This document shows, one piece after another, positions 1 through 7,074 of a DNA stretch of 12,211 nt. This DNA is from Bacteroidota bacterium. Lineage in GTDB: Bacteria; Bacteroidota; Ignavibacteria; UBA10030. The translations under genes and the position numbers were made by a program. A model generated the notes under the pieces. The model worked only from the letters and a program-made list of their open reading frames with translations, had not been told where the DNA came from and made no database searches. The DNA is taken from contig DOWV01000136.1 in the NCBI GenBank assembly GCA_003519375.1, positions 1,635-13,845 on the forward strand, written 5' to 3'. The first letter of the stretch is position 1. Every line of letters begins with the position of its first letter.

Positions 1-1
1 G

Positions 2-2458
2 CTCGTGTCCATCACACTTTCGTCCGACCTTGATCAGGCACGTGAGAAGTGGGTGAAGAAACCGATGGATTTTCTCACTTCAAGGAGCCTCTCTCCGACG
101 GGCGACAGGGTGGCGTTGACCGCACGGGGGCAGGTGTATGTGGCTCCGGCACAGCAGGGGCGTCTCACAGAGGCATCCAGGAACAGGAAGGTTCGCTACT
201 ACAGCGCAAGCTTCATGCCCGACGGCAAATCGCTCCTGACCCTCTCTGACGACACCGGCGAACTCGAGTTCTGGAAAATTCCGGCGAATGGAATCGGCGC
301 TGCCGAACAGCTTACGCGGGACGGCAAATCGTACAAGTTCGACGGCGAGATCTCACCGGACGGAAAGTGGCTTGTCTTCGACGACAAAGATCAGAAACTC
401 TGGCTTCTGAACATCACCGACAAGAAGATGACACAGATCGCTTCGACGGACGTCAGCGGTTTCGGCGGATTTCAATGGTCGCCGGACAGCAAATGGCTCG
501 CCTACGTCGAATACGCGGCCAACCTCTATCCCCAGATCAAACTCTATCACGTGACCGACGGCAGGATCGTCGTCGTCACCCGGGACCGCGTCGACAGCTA
601 CAACCCGATTTGGAGTGAAGACGGGAAATGGCTCTACTTTCTTTCCGACCGCTACTTCCAGTCATTAGTCGGAAGCCCCTGGGGTGCCCGCCAACCCGAA
701 CCTTTTTTCGACAAAACAACGAAGATCTACAGTCTCTCACTGAGGAAAGACGGCCGTTCTCCGTTCCTTCCTGCCGACGAACTCCTGGCTTTAAAAGACG
801 ACAAAGACAAGGAGAAGGACAAAGAGGGCAGCAAGGACAAGGAAATGAAGAAGGAAGGCGGCGAGCCGAAAAAAGAGAAGGGAGTTGAGGTGACGATCGA
901 TCTCGATGGGCTTCAGGATCGTGTCACCGAAGTGCCCCTTCCCGCCAGCCGCTATCGCGGGCTTTCCATGAACGACAAGTATCTGTTCTGGTCAGAGTCC
1001 GATGTCTCCGCTAATCCCAAGTCGAAGCTCGTTGCACTCGAGATCAAGAACAAAGACATCGCTTCAAAAACGCTTGTGGAAGAAATCAACGGTTTCGAGC
1101 TCTCCCGCGACGGGAAAAAGGTCCTGGTTCAAAAGTCGGGGGAATTTTATGTGATCGATGCTTCCGGTTCGCCGCCTTCGGAAATCGGCAAGAGCAAAGT
1201 GAACCTGAGCAGCTGGACCTTTACGGTCGAACCGAAACAAGAATGGCGGAAAATTCTCATCGAAGCCTGGCGAATGGAGCGCGACTACTTTTACGATCCG
1301 AATCTCCACGGCGTCGATTATAAGGGATTGCTCGACCGGCACCTTACGCTCGTCGATCGCGTAACCGACCGCGATGAGTTGAATGATGTCATATCGAGCC
1401 TCGTCGGCGAGCTCGCTGCTCTCCATATTTACGTGGGCGGCGGCGACAGGCGGACAACTCCCGACCAGGTCAGTCCTGCATCGCTTGGAGCACAACTCGC
1501 ACGCGATGAGGCAAACGGAGGATACCGGATCAATCATATTTATGCGGCGGATCCGGATTATCCCGAGGTCACATCGCCCCTCAACAAACCGGGGCTGACG
1601 ATCCGGGAGGGAGACATCATCACCTCGATCAACGGCACGCCGACGTTGTCTGTTGAAGTTCCCGCGCTGCTCTTGAGAAACCAGGCCGGGCTGCAGGTTC
1701 TGCTGAAGCTGAAGTCGGCATCCACCGGCAAAGAGTACGACGCTGTCGTGAAACCGATCTCGCAGGGCGAAGAGTCAAACCTCCGCTACAGCGAATGGGA
1801 AAATACCAGACGCCTTCGGGTGGAAGAAACCGGGAAGGGCGAACTCGGATATGTCCACTTGCGGGCGATGGGGGGCGGCAATTACACCGAGTGGGTCAAG
1901 AATTTCTATCCCGTGTTCAACCGTAAGGGACTCATCATCGACGTGCGCCACAACCGTGGCGGAAACATCGATTCATGGATTCTCGAAAAACTCATGCGCA
2001 AAGCGTGGTTTTACTGGAAACAACGCAACTCCATGCCGACGTGGAACATGCAGTACGCCTTTCGGGGCCATCTTGTAGTGCTTTGCAATGAGTTCACAGC
2101 TTCCGACGGCGAGGCGTTCTCTGAAGGTTTCCGCCGGCTCGGTCTCGGCAAGGTCATCGGCACACGGACGTGGGGCGGTGAGATCTGGCTCTCAGGCCGT
2201 CCGTGGCTTCAGGACAGAGGACTGGCAACGGCCGCTGAAACAGGTGTCTACGGCCCCGAGGGAGAATGGCTCATCGAGGGACACGGCGTTGAACCCGACA
2301 TGGTTGTCGACAATCTCCCGAAGGCCACATTTGATGGAAAAGACGCTCAGCTCGATGCGGCGATAAAGTATCTCCAGGAACAGATCAAGAAGCAGCCGGT
2401 GGAGGTACCGCCAGCTCCAAAATTCCCCAACAAGGCTTTTGACTACGACAAGAGATAG
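2..2458 (+). CDS. Tricorn-type S41 protease, C-terminal part (5' end outside window)
   Basis: Large self-compartmentalising-type peptidase of the tricorn/S41 group, which cleaves peptides into short fragments. The reading frame is open to the left edge. The GTG at 5 is probably an internal Val, since family members exceed 1000 residues and an N-terminal propeller is missing here. Numbering from that GTG: propeller blades with SPDG-like motifs (about 116-122, 159-165, 203-212); a Lys/Asp/Glu-rich linker (about 264-293); the tricorn core start (about 410-480) with His474 in ALHIYVGGGD; a PDZ domain (about 528-585); and the S41 catalytic region with nucleophile Ser700 in EFTASDGEAF and Glu758 in IEGHGVEPD. 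These match Ser965, His746 and Glu1023 of Thermoplasma tricorn. The Ser before the catalytic His (Ser745 in tricorn) is Leu473 here. Cellular location cannot be judged without the N-terminus. The next gene lies 128 bp downstream on the same strand; only weak hairpins without a T-tract lie between. Confidence 0.93.
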   Translation, partial: LVSITLSSDLDQAREKWVKKPMDFLTSRSLSPTGDRVALTARGQVYVAPAQQGRLTEASRNRKVRYYSASFMPDGKSLLTLSDDTGELEFWKIPANGIGAAEQLTRDGKSYKFDGEISPDGKWLVFDDKDQKLWLLNITDKKMTQIASTDVSGFGGFQWSPDSKWLAYVEYAANLYPQIKLYHVTDGRIVVVTRDRVDSYNPIWSEDGKWLYFLSDRYFQSLVGSPWGARQPEPFFDKTTKIYSLSLRKDGRSPFLPADELLALKDDKDKEKDKEGSKDKEMKKEGGEPKKEKGVEVTIDLDGLQDRVTEVPLPASRYRGLSMNDKYLFWSESDVSANPKSKLVALEIKNKDIASKTLVEEINGFELSRDGKKVLVQKSGEFYVIDASGSPPSEIGKSKVNLSSWTFTVEPKQEWRKILIEAWRMERDYFYDPNLHGVDYKGLLDRHLTLVDRVTDRDELNDVISSLVGELAALHIYVGGGDRRTTPDQVSPASLGAQLARDEANGGYRINHIYAADPDYPEVTSPLNKPGLTIREGDIITSINGTPTLSVEVPALLLRNQAGLQVLLKLKSASTGKEYDAVVKPISQGEESNLRYSEWENTRRLRVEETGKGELGYVHLRAMGGGNYTEWVKNFYPVFNRKGLIIDVRHNRGGNIDSWILEKLMRKAWFYWKQRNSMPTWNMQYAFRGHLVVLCNEFTASDGEAFSEGFRRLGLGKVIGTRTWGGEIWLSGRPWLQDRGLATAAETGVYGPEGEWLIEGHGVEPDMVVDNLPKATFDGKDAQLDAAIKYLQEQIKKQPVEVPPAPKFPNKAFDYDKR

Positions 2459-2586
2459 CACCGGAAATGTGCAAAAAGGCATCTGTTTGAGGCCTTGAGC
2501 GGTCGGGTGTGTGACCAAGCACACCGAACAGCAGCCCTGATGTGACCATATTGCAGTTGTAATCGTTCACTGAACTGGAGGGAAGA

Positions 2587-3354
2587 ATGAAGACCGCACA
2601 TACTCGTCACATCAGCGCAAGCGCTTTGTTGCTCGCAGCATTGTGGAGTTCCGGATGCGACAAGAGCACGGAACCGGCGCAGACATCAGGGGAACTGTCG
2701 ATGACTGCGAAGTATACAACTTCCGGCACCGCTCTTCTTAAGTCATCGGGGATCTCACCCGAATCGACGGCTGAGGTTGCCGCAGTGGACTCGATCCGCA
2801 TCACAAAGGCGCGGTTTGTTCTGAGAGACATCAAATTCAAGACAGCCGGAGAGGACAGTGCCTCGTTCAAAGCTACACCCATCGTGCTGACCCTGAACCT
2901 CAGCGAAACACCGCAAACCATAGCCGTCGTGCCGATGAAGTTTGGGACCTATCGCCGTATGGAGTTCGATGTTCATAGAGTGGAGCAATCAATCATTTCC
3001 AATCTCCCGGCTGCCGATCAAGCTCAATTTGCTGATTTTCTCGCCGGCGAACGCTATAGCATCATCGTTGAGGGAGTGGTTTATAGAAATGCATCAGCAA
3101 CAGGAACCACATTCATCTATCGATCGAAGGTCGACGCAAAGCAAAAGATCGATCTGAATCCCGAGCTGGTCATTACTGAAGGTTCGACCACGGTCAATGC
3201 CACGATCCTGATATCATCTGCCCAGTGGTTCCGCGCACAGAATGGCTCCCTTGTCGATCCGACCGTGAGCCAGAGTGAAGGGGTGATAGACGAGAATCTG
3301 AAAAGCAGCATCCGTGTCTTCAAGGACAACAATAAAGACGGCTCAAAGGATTGA
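2587..3354 (+). CDS. Putative lipoprotein, possibly DUF4382-like
   Basis: A 255-residue exported protein of unknown function. The N-terminus (MKTAHTRH, then a hydrophobic stretch 9-20) ends in SSGC, so Cys24 is the likely lipidated residue. The box is not ideal, with Ser rather than Leu at -3. The region about 68-130 has the order seen in DUF4382-type domains: a strand with ITKARFVLRDIKFK, a sentence-like LTLNLSE strand, then PMKFGTYRRMEFDV, resembling the paGtYtqiRLev part of that family. This assignment is from memory and tentative. The last residues, DNNKDGSKD (247-255), resemble an acidic calcium-binding loop. The start is supported by GGAGG at 2577-2581, five bases before the ATG. It appears monocistronic: a strong terminator follows and the upstream gap is 128 bp. 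Confidence 0.8.
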   Translation: MKTAHTRHISASALLLAALWSSGCDKSTEPAQTSGELSMTAKYTTSGTALLKSSGISPESTAEVAAVDSIRITKARFVLRDIKFKTAGEDSASFKATPIVLTLNLSETPQTIAVVPMKFGTYRRMEFDVHRVEQSIISNLPAADQAQFADFLAGERYSIIVEGVVYRNASATGTTFIYRSKVDAKQKIDLNPELVITEGSTTVNATILISSAQWFRAQNGSLVDPTVSQSEGVIDENLKSSIRVFKDNNKDGSKD

Positions 3355-3395
3355 CATAGAGCCAACGTCGACGTAACACACAAAGTCGCAGTCCA

Positions 3396-3430
3396 GGAAA
3401 CCCCCGGTATGGTCGGGGGTTTTCCGTTTT
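3396..3430 (+). terminator. Intrinsic terminator after the lipoprotein gene
   Basis: Perfect 9-bp stem AAACCCCCG (3398-3406) with CGGGGGTTT (3414-3422), 7-base loop, followed by a T-rich run (TTTTCCGTTTT). It lies 42 bp after the stop codon. GGAAA/TTTTCC can extend the stem with one bulge. Confidence 0.88.
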
Positions 3431-3572
3431 CCCGTGCCAGTCAGCTTCGTGTTCCAGCGCACAACGAAAACCCGTACGAGAATTAAACCAAAACAACAGT
3501 GCACTTGTCCCACGTACAGATGAACACAAGAACTCATTTCCGAAGGACACACATGGATAGGAGGAATGAAGC

Positions 3573-4007
3573 ATGAAGCGCACACTGTTGTTGGGGCTCG
3601 CCCTGGTGTTTGTTGGAACCACCATGACGGCGCAAGAGGTGAAACAGGACGTCCGGGAAGTGCGGAAGGACAAGAAGGAAATCGGGAAAGATGCCAGGGA
3701 CATTCGGCAGGACAGGCGGGAGATCGGGCAGGACAACCGCGAGATTCGCAGCGATAAGCGGGAGCTTGCGAAGGATGTCCGTCAGCTCAGGCAAGAGAAA
3801 CGGGAAGGTGATAAGGCCGGCGTGACCAGGCAAATGAGAGATATCAAGCAAGACAAAATCGACATCGCGAAGGACAAGAGAGAGCGGCGCCGCGACGTTA
3901 GGGAGCTCAAGGGCGACAAGAAAGAGATGGGTTCGGACCGGCGCGAGTTGCGGCAGGACCGGAAGGAATTACGGCGCGACGTGATCAGGAAGAAAAGCGG
4001 GAAGTAA
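3573..4007 (+). CDS. Small secreted protein of charged heptad repeats
   Basis: A 144-residue protein of unknown function. A signal peptide is clear: MKR, a hydrophobic core (5-17), and likely cleavage after TMTA (Ala20). Nearly all the rest is a 7-residue repeat, D-x-(R/K)-(E/D)-(I/V/L)-x-(K/Q/S/R). Eight units run from Asp26 to Lys81. A 12-residue irregular segment (82-93) shifts the register, then seven units run from Asp94 to about Ser142. Only one position per heptad is regularly hydrophobic, with Val at a second position in a few units, so a long charged helix fits better than a textbook coiled coil. AGGAGG at 3559-3564 sits eight bases before this ATG; an out-of-frame ATG at 3566 is too close to the RBS. 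It has its own terminator and no operon partner. Periplasmic or extracellular location is inferred. Confidence 0.85.
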   Translation: MKRTLLLGLALVFVGTTMTAQEVKQDVREVRKDKKEIGKDARDIRQDRREIGQDNREIRSDKRELAKDVRQLRQEKREGDKAGVTRQMRDIKQDKIDIAKDKRERRRDVRELKGDKKEMGSDRRELRQDRKELRRDVIRKKSGK

Positions 4008-4033
4008 AACACGGCACACCGGAGCTTTCAAAC

Positions 4034-4071
4034 ACAAAGGACCCTCGGACGAGCCGAGGGTTCTTTGTTGT
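4034..4071. terminator. Bidirectional intrinsic terminator between convergent genes
   Basis: 15-bp stem (4034-4048 with 4054-4068) with one G-T wobble and a 5-base loop. The core is ACCCTCGG/CCGAGGGT, flanked by ACAAAG/CTTTGT. It sits 26 bp after the heptad-protein stop and 21 bp from the dCMP deaminase stop on the other strand, so it probably ends transcription both ways. Confidence 0.85.
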
Positions 4072-4092
4072 ACATCCGGCGACTCCGGGTTT

Positions 4093-4539
4093 TCAAATCA
4101 GGTCAAGGTGCCCCTCACCCATGTACACGAGCGCCACGCCCGCTTCTTGAGCATAGGCCGTTATGCGCTCGTCTCTGTAAAACTCCTTGTAATAAACAGT
4201 CTTGATTCCGCAGTTGGCGACGAGTTTGAAGCAAGCGAGACAAGGAGATGCTGTGACGTAGATTTCCGATTCATTCAGCGCAACGCCGTTTTTTGCAGCC
4301 TGTGCGACGGCGTTCGCCTCTGCGTGCACGGTTCTGACGCAATGGCCATTATCCATGTCGTGCCCGACTTCGTCGCAATGTGCCGCGCCGCGCAAGCTGC
4401 CGTTGTAACCCGTCGAGAGGATCGTCTTATCACGCACAATCACCGCGCCAATGTGTTTTCGGTCGCAGGTGCTCCTCGTCGCAACCTGCTCGGCAATTTT
4501 CATAAAGTATTCATGCCAATTGATGCGCTTGTCATTCAT
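4093..4539 (-). CDS. dCMP deaminase (zinc-dependent)
   Basis: Cytoplasmic deoxycytidylate deaminase, converting dCMP to dUMP for thymidylate synthesis. At 148 residues it is the usual length. Zinc ligands are visible: His72 in VHAEANA with catalytic Glu74, and Cys100/Cys103 in SPCLACFK. The N-terminal part, STCDRKHIGAVIV (23-35) then GYNGSLRG (44-51), and the Cys/His-rich CDEVGHDM and GHCVRT segments are typical of the dCMP deaminase/ComEB family rather than cytidine or tRNA deaminases. The frame is open 24 codons further upstream, but this ATG is preferred: it has an AGAGG RBS about eight bases upstream, the protein begins at the conserved region, and the promoter at 4597-4625 would start transcription inside the longer version. 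It is a single-gene unit convergent with the heptad-protein gene. Confidence 0.95.
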   Translation of the reverse strand: MNDKRINWHEYFMKIAEQVATRSTCDRKHIGAVIVRDKTILSTGYNGSLRGAAHCDEVGHDMDNGHCVRTVHAEANAVAQAAKNGVALNESEIYVTASPCLACFKLVANCGIKTVYYKEFYRDERITAYAQEAGVALVYMGEGHLDLI

Positions 4540-4596
4540 GGTAGTGCCTCTCTGAGCGGAAAGAGCGGGTTGAGGAACGGGGAAAGTTGACGTGCA

Positions 4597-4625
4597 ATGA
4601 TATTGAAACATGCTCTGGAAGTCAA
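4597..4625 (-). promoter_or_regulatory. σ70-type promoter of the dCMP deaminase gene
   Basis: Read on the minus strand: -35 TTGACT (4625-4620), a 17-base spacer, -10 TATCAT (4602-4597). Transcription would start near 4590, giving about 50 bases of leader before the ATG at 4539. This is the best promoter match in the window. Confidence 0.7.
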
Positions 4626-4633
4626 GCCGCGAG

Positions 4634-4708
4634 CGGTCGGCTGTGAACGGTCAGCTTTCAGCTTCGCAGTAATAGCTGATCGCTGAGTGCTGATAGCTGA
4701 CAGCTAAT
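4634..4708. repeat. 7-bp GCTGA-type tandem repeat with an inverted partner
   Basis: Five consecutive 7-bp units at 4674-4708 share GCTGA: AGCTGAT, CGCTGAG, TGCTGAT, AGCTGAC, AGCTAAT. The preceding bases (4634-4670) carry the inverse form (TCAGCTTTCAGCTTCGCAG), so the whole region can fold as an imperfect hairpin. It lies in the 321-bp gap between the divergent dCMP deaminase and yebC starts. Nothing in it codes convincingly. Confidence 0.7.
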
Positions 4709-4723
4709 TGCCAAATCCAGCCT

Positions 4724-4775
4724 TCTTCATCCCCCATTCCACATCTTTCATTTTGCATTCCTCATTTTGCGTTCG
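4724..4775. repeat. CATTTTGCATTCC-type short direct repeat
   Basis: Two adjacent 14-bp copies, TCATTTTGCATTCC (4748-4761) and TCATTTTGCGTTCG (4762-4775), differ at two positions and are preceded by degenerate CCATTCCACATCTT units. This text-like repeat gives the peptide pattern HSTSFILHSSFC when read through, a known source of false N-terminal extensions. It lies just upstream of yebC. From 4776 to the yebC start I see only the leader and no clear promoter. Confidence 0.65.
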
Positions 4776-4860
4776 TCTCCCCTTCCTTTTCAACTTTCCG
4801 ACGCGTATCTTATTTAACATTTCCTTGTTCACTTCACATGGTATTCCTCTTTCAGGACAT

Positions 4861-5571
4861 ATGGGACGCATATTCGAGACACGCAAAGCGAAGATGTTCA
4901 AAAGATTTGCACGGATGTCCAAGGCGTTTAATCGGATCGGGCGTGAGATTGAAATCGCCGTGAAGGCGGGGGTGACCGATCCGAAGATGAACCCGCGGCT
5001 GCGCCTCGCCATTCAGAACGCAAAGAGCGTCAATATGCCGAAGGAGCGTATCGAGTCGGCCATCAACCGCGCTTCATCAAAAGACACGGCCGGATACCAG
5101 GAGGTCACGTACGAAGGTTACGGACCCCATGGAATCGCGCTTCTCATAGAGTGCGCCACCGATAACCCTACACGCACGGTAGCCAATATCAGGCTCGCCC
5201 TATCAAGAGGAAACGGAACGCTGGGCTCGACGGGTTCGATTGCCTTCATGTTTGAGCGAAAAGGTGTTTACAGGATTGCTGCGGACAAGGTAGCGAACCT
5301 GGATGAGTTCGAGCTGGAGATGATCGATCACGGCCTGGAAGAGCTCGAGAAGCAGGACCAGGAGATCTTCATCTATACGACATTCCAGGATTACGGAAAA
5401 ATGCACAAGGCGCTGGAGGAGAGAGGGATCGAGCCGATCGGCACGGAGCTTCAGTACATCCCGACGTCAACGAAAGAACTCTCAGAGGCTGAGGCGAAGG
5501 AAGTGCAGGATCTGATCGACAAATTAGAAGAAGATGATGATGTACAGTCCGTCTTCCATTCAATGGCGTAA
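4861..5571 (+). CDS. yebC: YebC/PmpR/TACO1 family protein
   Basis: A 236-residue cytoplasmic protein of the YebC family, long annotated as a transcription regulator. More recent work on bacterial YebC and mitochondrial TACO1 points to helping ribosomes through proline-rich stalls. The family layout is complete: the N-terminal helical domain (MGRIFETRKAKMFKR, then IGREIEIAVKAG), the signature NPRLRLAIQNAKSVNMPKER (about 45-64), the EGYGPHGIALLIE and TDNPTRTVANIR strands, GSTGSIAFMFERKG, and an acidic C-terminus. The MGRIFE opening is the Bacteroidota form. The start is this ATG, with AGGA at 4854-4857 only three bases upstream, which is short. The frame stays open 51 codons further up, but that part is repeat-derived sequence. 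It is convergent with korC, with a hairpin between. Confidence 0.95.
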   Translation: MGRIFETRKAKMFKRFARMSKAFNRIGREIEIAVKAGVTDPKMNPRLRLAIQNAKSVNMPKERIESAINRASSKDTAGYQEVTYEGYGPHGIALLIECATDNPTRTVANIRLALSRGNGTLGSTGSIAFMFERKGVYRIAADKVANLDEFELEMIDHGLEELEKQDQEIFIYTTFQDYGKMHKALEERGIEPIGTELQYIPTSTKELSEAEAKEVQDLIDKLEEDDDVQSVFHSMA

Positions 5572-5575
5572 ACGC

Positions 5576-5615
5576 AAATCCGAAATACGAATTTCGTACT
5601 TCGTGCTTCGGATTT
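5576..5615. terminator. AAATCCGAA hairpin between yebC and korC, likely bidirectional terminator
   Basis: AAATCCGAA (5576-5584) pairs perfectly with TTCGGATTT (5607-5615). After one mismatch the stem continues TACGAA (5586-5591) with TTCGTG (5600-5605), leaving an 8-base loop. It begins four bases after the yebC stop and its right arm overlaps the korC stop codon. There is no clean T-tract for yebC, but the ends are T-rich. It also looks like a dispersed intergenic repeat of the CGAAATACGAA type. Confidence 0.6.
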
Positions 5616-6183
5616 AAGCCAGGCTTTTCTCAGGAATCTTCTTCAGCACCTCAAGGCCGTACTCATATCCCTTTTCAAACGCAGCGAAATTCAACTCCTC
5701 CGTCCCCTTCGGAACAGACACTTTCACCGCTTTCCGGGCAGCCTCTCGGCCGACAACGTTTGTGATTGCTGTTGCAAAGCCGAGCATCACGATGTTCAGC
5801 ACCAGCCTCTTACCGAGTTCTTCGGCGATTCTTGTCGCCGGAATCGAGTAGTGCTTGATATCGCTTCGCAGGTTATGCGTTACCACCAGGTCTTCCTCCG
5901 TCAGCAGCATGCCTCCCTGGGCAAGTTGCGGGGAGAATTTCGTATAAGCTTCCTGCGACATGACGACCATGACATTCGGTGCCACAATGTACGGGTAGGT
6001 GATGGCCTCGTTTGAAATGATCAGCTCGGCGCTGCACGCGCTGCCGCGAGCTTCCGGACCAAATGCCTGTATCATGGTGGCCGATTTGCTGTCGAAGATC
6101 GATGCTGCCCTCCCGAGGATGTATCCGCTTAGAATTACACCCTGGCCTCCAAAACCCCCGATTTTGATTTCAGTTCTAGGCAT
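5614..6183 (-). CDS. korC: 2-oxoacid:ferredoxin oxidoreductase, gamma subunit
   Basis: Gamma subunit (189 residues) of a coenzyme A-acylating 2-oxoacid:ferredoxin oxidoreductase, cytoplasmic. It starts with the family motif GGFGGQGV (9-16), followed by GPEARGS (42-48) and the SNEAITYP region. Length is normal for a separate gamma chain; in many Bacteroidota and Chlorobi this domain is fused to the alpha subunit. It is the last gene of the korDABC operon. Its ATG overlaps the end of korB by eight bases (ATGCCTAG), which suggests coupled translation. It ends in the hairpin shared with yebC. Confidence 0.93.
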   Translation of the reverse strand: MPRTEIKIGGFGGQGVILSGYILGRAASIFDSKSATMIQAFGPEARGSACSAELIISNEAITYPYIVAPNVMVVMSQEAYTKFSPQLAQGGMLLTEEDLVVTHNLRSDIKHYSIPATRIAEELGKRLVLNIVMLGFATAITNVVGREAARKAVKVSVPKGTEELNFAAFEKGYEYGLEVLKKIPEKSLA

Positions 6184-7072
6184 GGTTCAGTTTCCTCATT
6201 TCATCAGACGGGACGTACCGGTCACCGTACTTTGCCTTGTAGTGATTGTTCATGGCTTCGATATATGTCGGGCGTACCTTGTCAACAAACTTGCCGACGA
6301 TGATCTTGCCCTGGAAATCGAGAGCCACGCTCTTTGTGTCGGCGCCGTTCTTGATCTCGCTGCTGTCCCGGTAGTACTCCATCTGGTCAAGCCCGTCACC
6401 GAGTTTGTTCCGGCGGCTGAAGAGCGTGGGACACGGTGCAAGAATCTCGACAAACGAAAATCCCTTCTTTGCCACAGCTTCTTTGATGGATTTGGTCAGG
6501 TGCCTGACATGGTGGGCCGTCCAACGTGCAACGTACACCGCCCCGCACGATTCGGCCAGGAACGGCAGATTGAATGTTTCTTCGAAGTTACCGTGAGGCG
6601 TCGTTGAGGCTGTTGCGCCCACCGGCGTTGTCGGGGCTACCTGGCCGCCGGTCATGCCATAGATCATGTTGTTGATCAGAATGACGGTGATGTCCATGTT
6701 CCTGCGGGCGGCGTGGATAAAGTGGTTACCGCCAATGGCGGTCAGGTCGCCATCACCGCTGTAGACAATGACCTTGAGCTCGGGATTCGCCAGTTTCAGT
6801 CCGGTCGCAAATGGAATAGCCCGACCGTGCGTCGTATGGAACGAATCGAGCCGCATATACCCGGCCACGCGGCCTGTGCAGCCGATTCCTGAAACGACGG
6901 ACACCTTGTCGAGATCAAGACCGCTGGTCTGGAGCGCGCGGACAAAGCAGTTCACCGTGGTGCCGATGCCGCACCCCGGGCACCAGATGTGCGGGATTCG
7001 ATCCATCCGCAGGAGATCTTCGATCGGATTTGCTGGTACGTTCGATTCAACGTCGTAAAGTTCTTCGGGCAT
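6176..7072 (-). CDS. korB: 2-oxoacid:ferredoxin oxidoreductase, beta (TPP-binding) subunit
   Basis: Catalytic beta subunit (298 residues) that binds thiamine diphosphate and the proximal [4Fe-4S] cluster. Visible residues: WCPGCG (30-35; Cys31, Cys34), GIGC (Cys65) and APCPTL (Cys214) as cluster ligands; GDGD (106-109) and NNMIYGMTGGQ (from 134) as the TPP/Mg site. I chose the ATG at 7072, two bases after the korA stop, because AGGA lies eight bases upstream. A GTG at 7078 (two codons longer, overlapping the korA stop as GTGA) has its RBS only two bases away, so it is less likely but possible. The His-rich HTTHGRAIPFATG segment is typical of KorB/VorA-type chains. Translation is probably coupled to both neighbours. 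Confidence 0.95.
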   Translation of the reverse strand: MPEELYDVESNVPANPIEDLLRMDRIPHIWCPGCGIGTTVNCFVRALQTSGLDLDKVSVVSGIGCTGRVAGYMRLDSFHTTHGRAIPFATGLKLANPELKVIVYSGDGDLTAIGGNHFIHAARRNMDITVILINNMIYGMTGGQVAPTTPVGATASTTPHGNFEETFNLPFLAESCGAVYVARWTAHHVRHLTKSIKEAVAKKGFSFVEILAPCPTLFSRRNKLGDGLDQMEYYRDSSEIKNGADTKSVALDFQGKIIVGKFVDKVRPTYIEAMNNHYKAKYGDRYVPSDEMRKLNHA

Positions 7073-7074
7073 GA

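Noticed and set aside
781..900. Lys/Asp/Glu-rich stretch in the tricorn protein as a possible foreign insertion
   Set aside because: Charged linkers at this place are usual in bacterial tricorn homologues, and the reading frame is undisturbed.
2476..2525. Hairpins AAGGC/GCCTT and GGTGTG/CACACC after the tricorn gene
   Set aside because: Stems of only 5-6 bp with large loops and no T-tract; not strong enough to call a terminator.
3534..3851. Antisense open frame with a regular Leu/Pro pattern over the heptad-protein gene
   Set aside because: The pattern is the complement of the 21-bp coding repeat on the plus strand; there is no RBS or independent support.
4540..4611. 24-codon extension of dCMP deaminase
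   Set aside because: The promoter -10 box lies inside it, the extension is not conserved-looking, and the internal ATG has an RBS.
4708..4860. In-frame 51-codon extension of yebC from a TTG
   Set aside because: It translates short-period repeat DNA, lacks an RBS, and the family consensus starts at MGRIFE.
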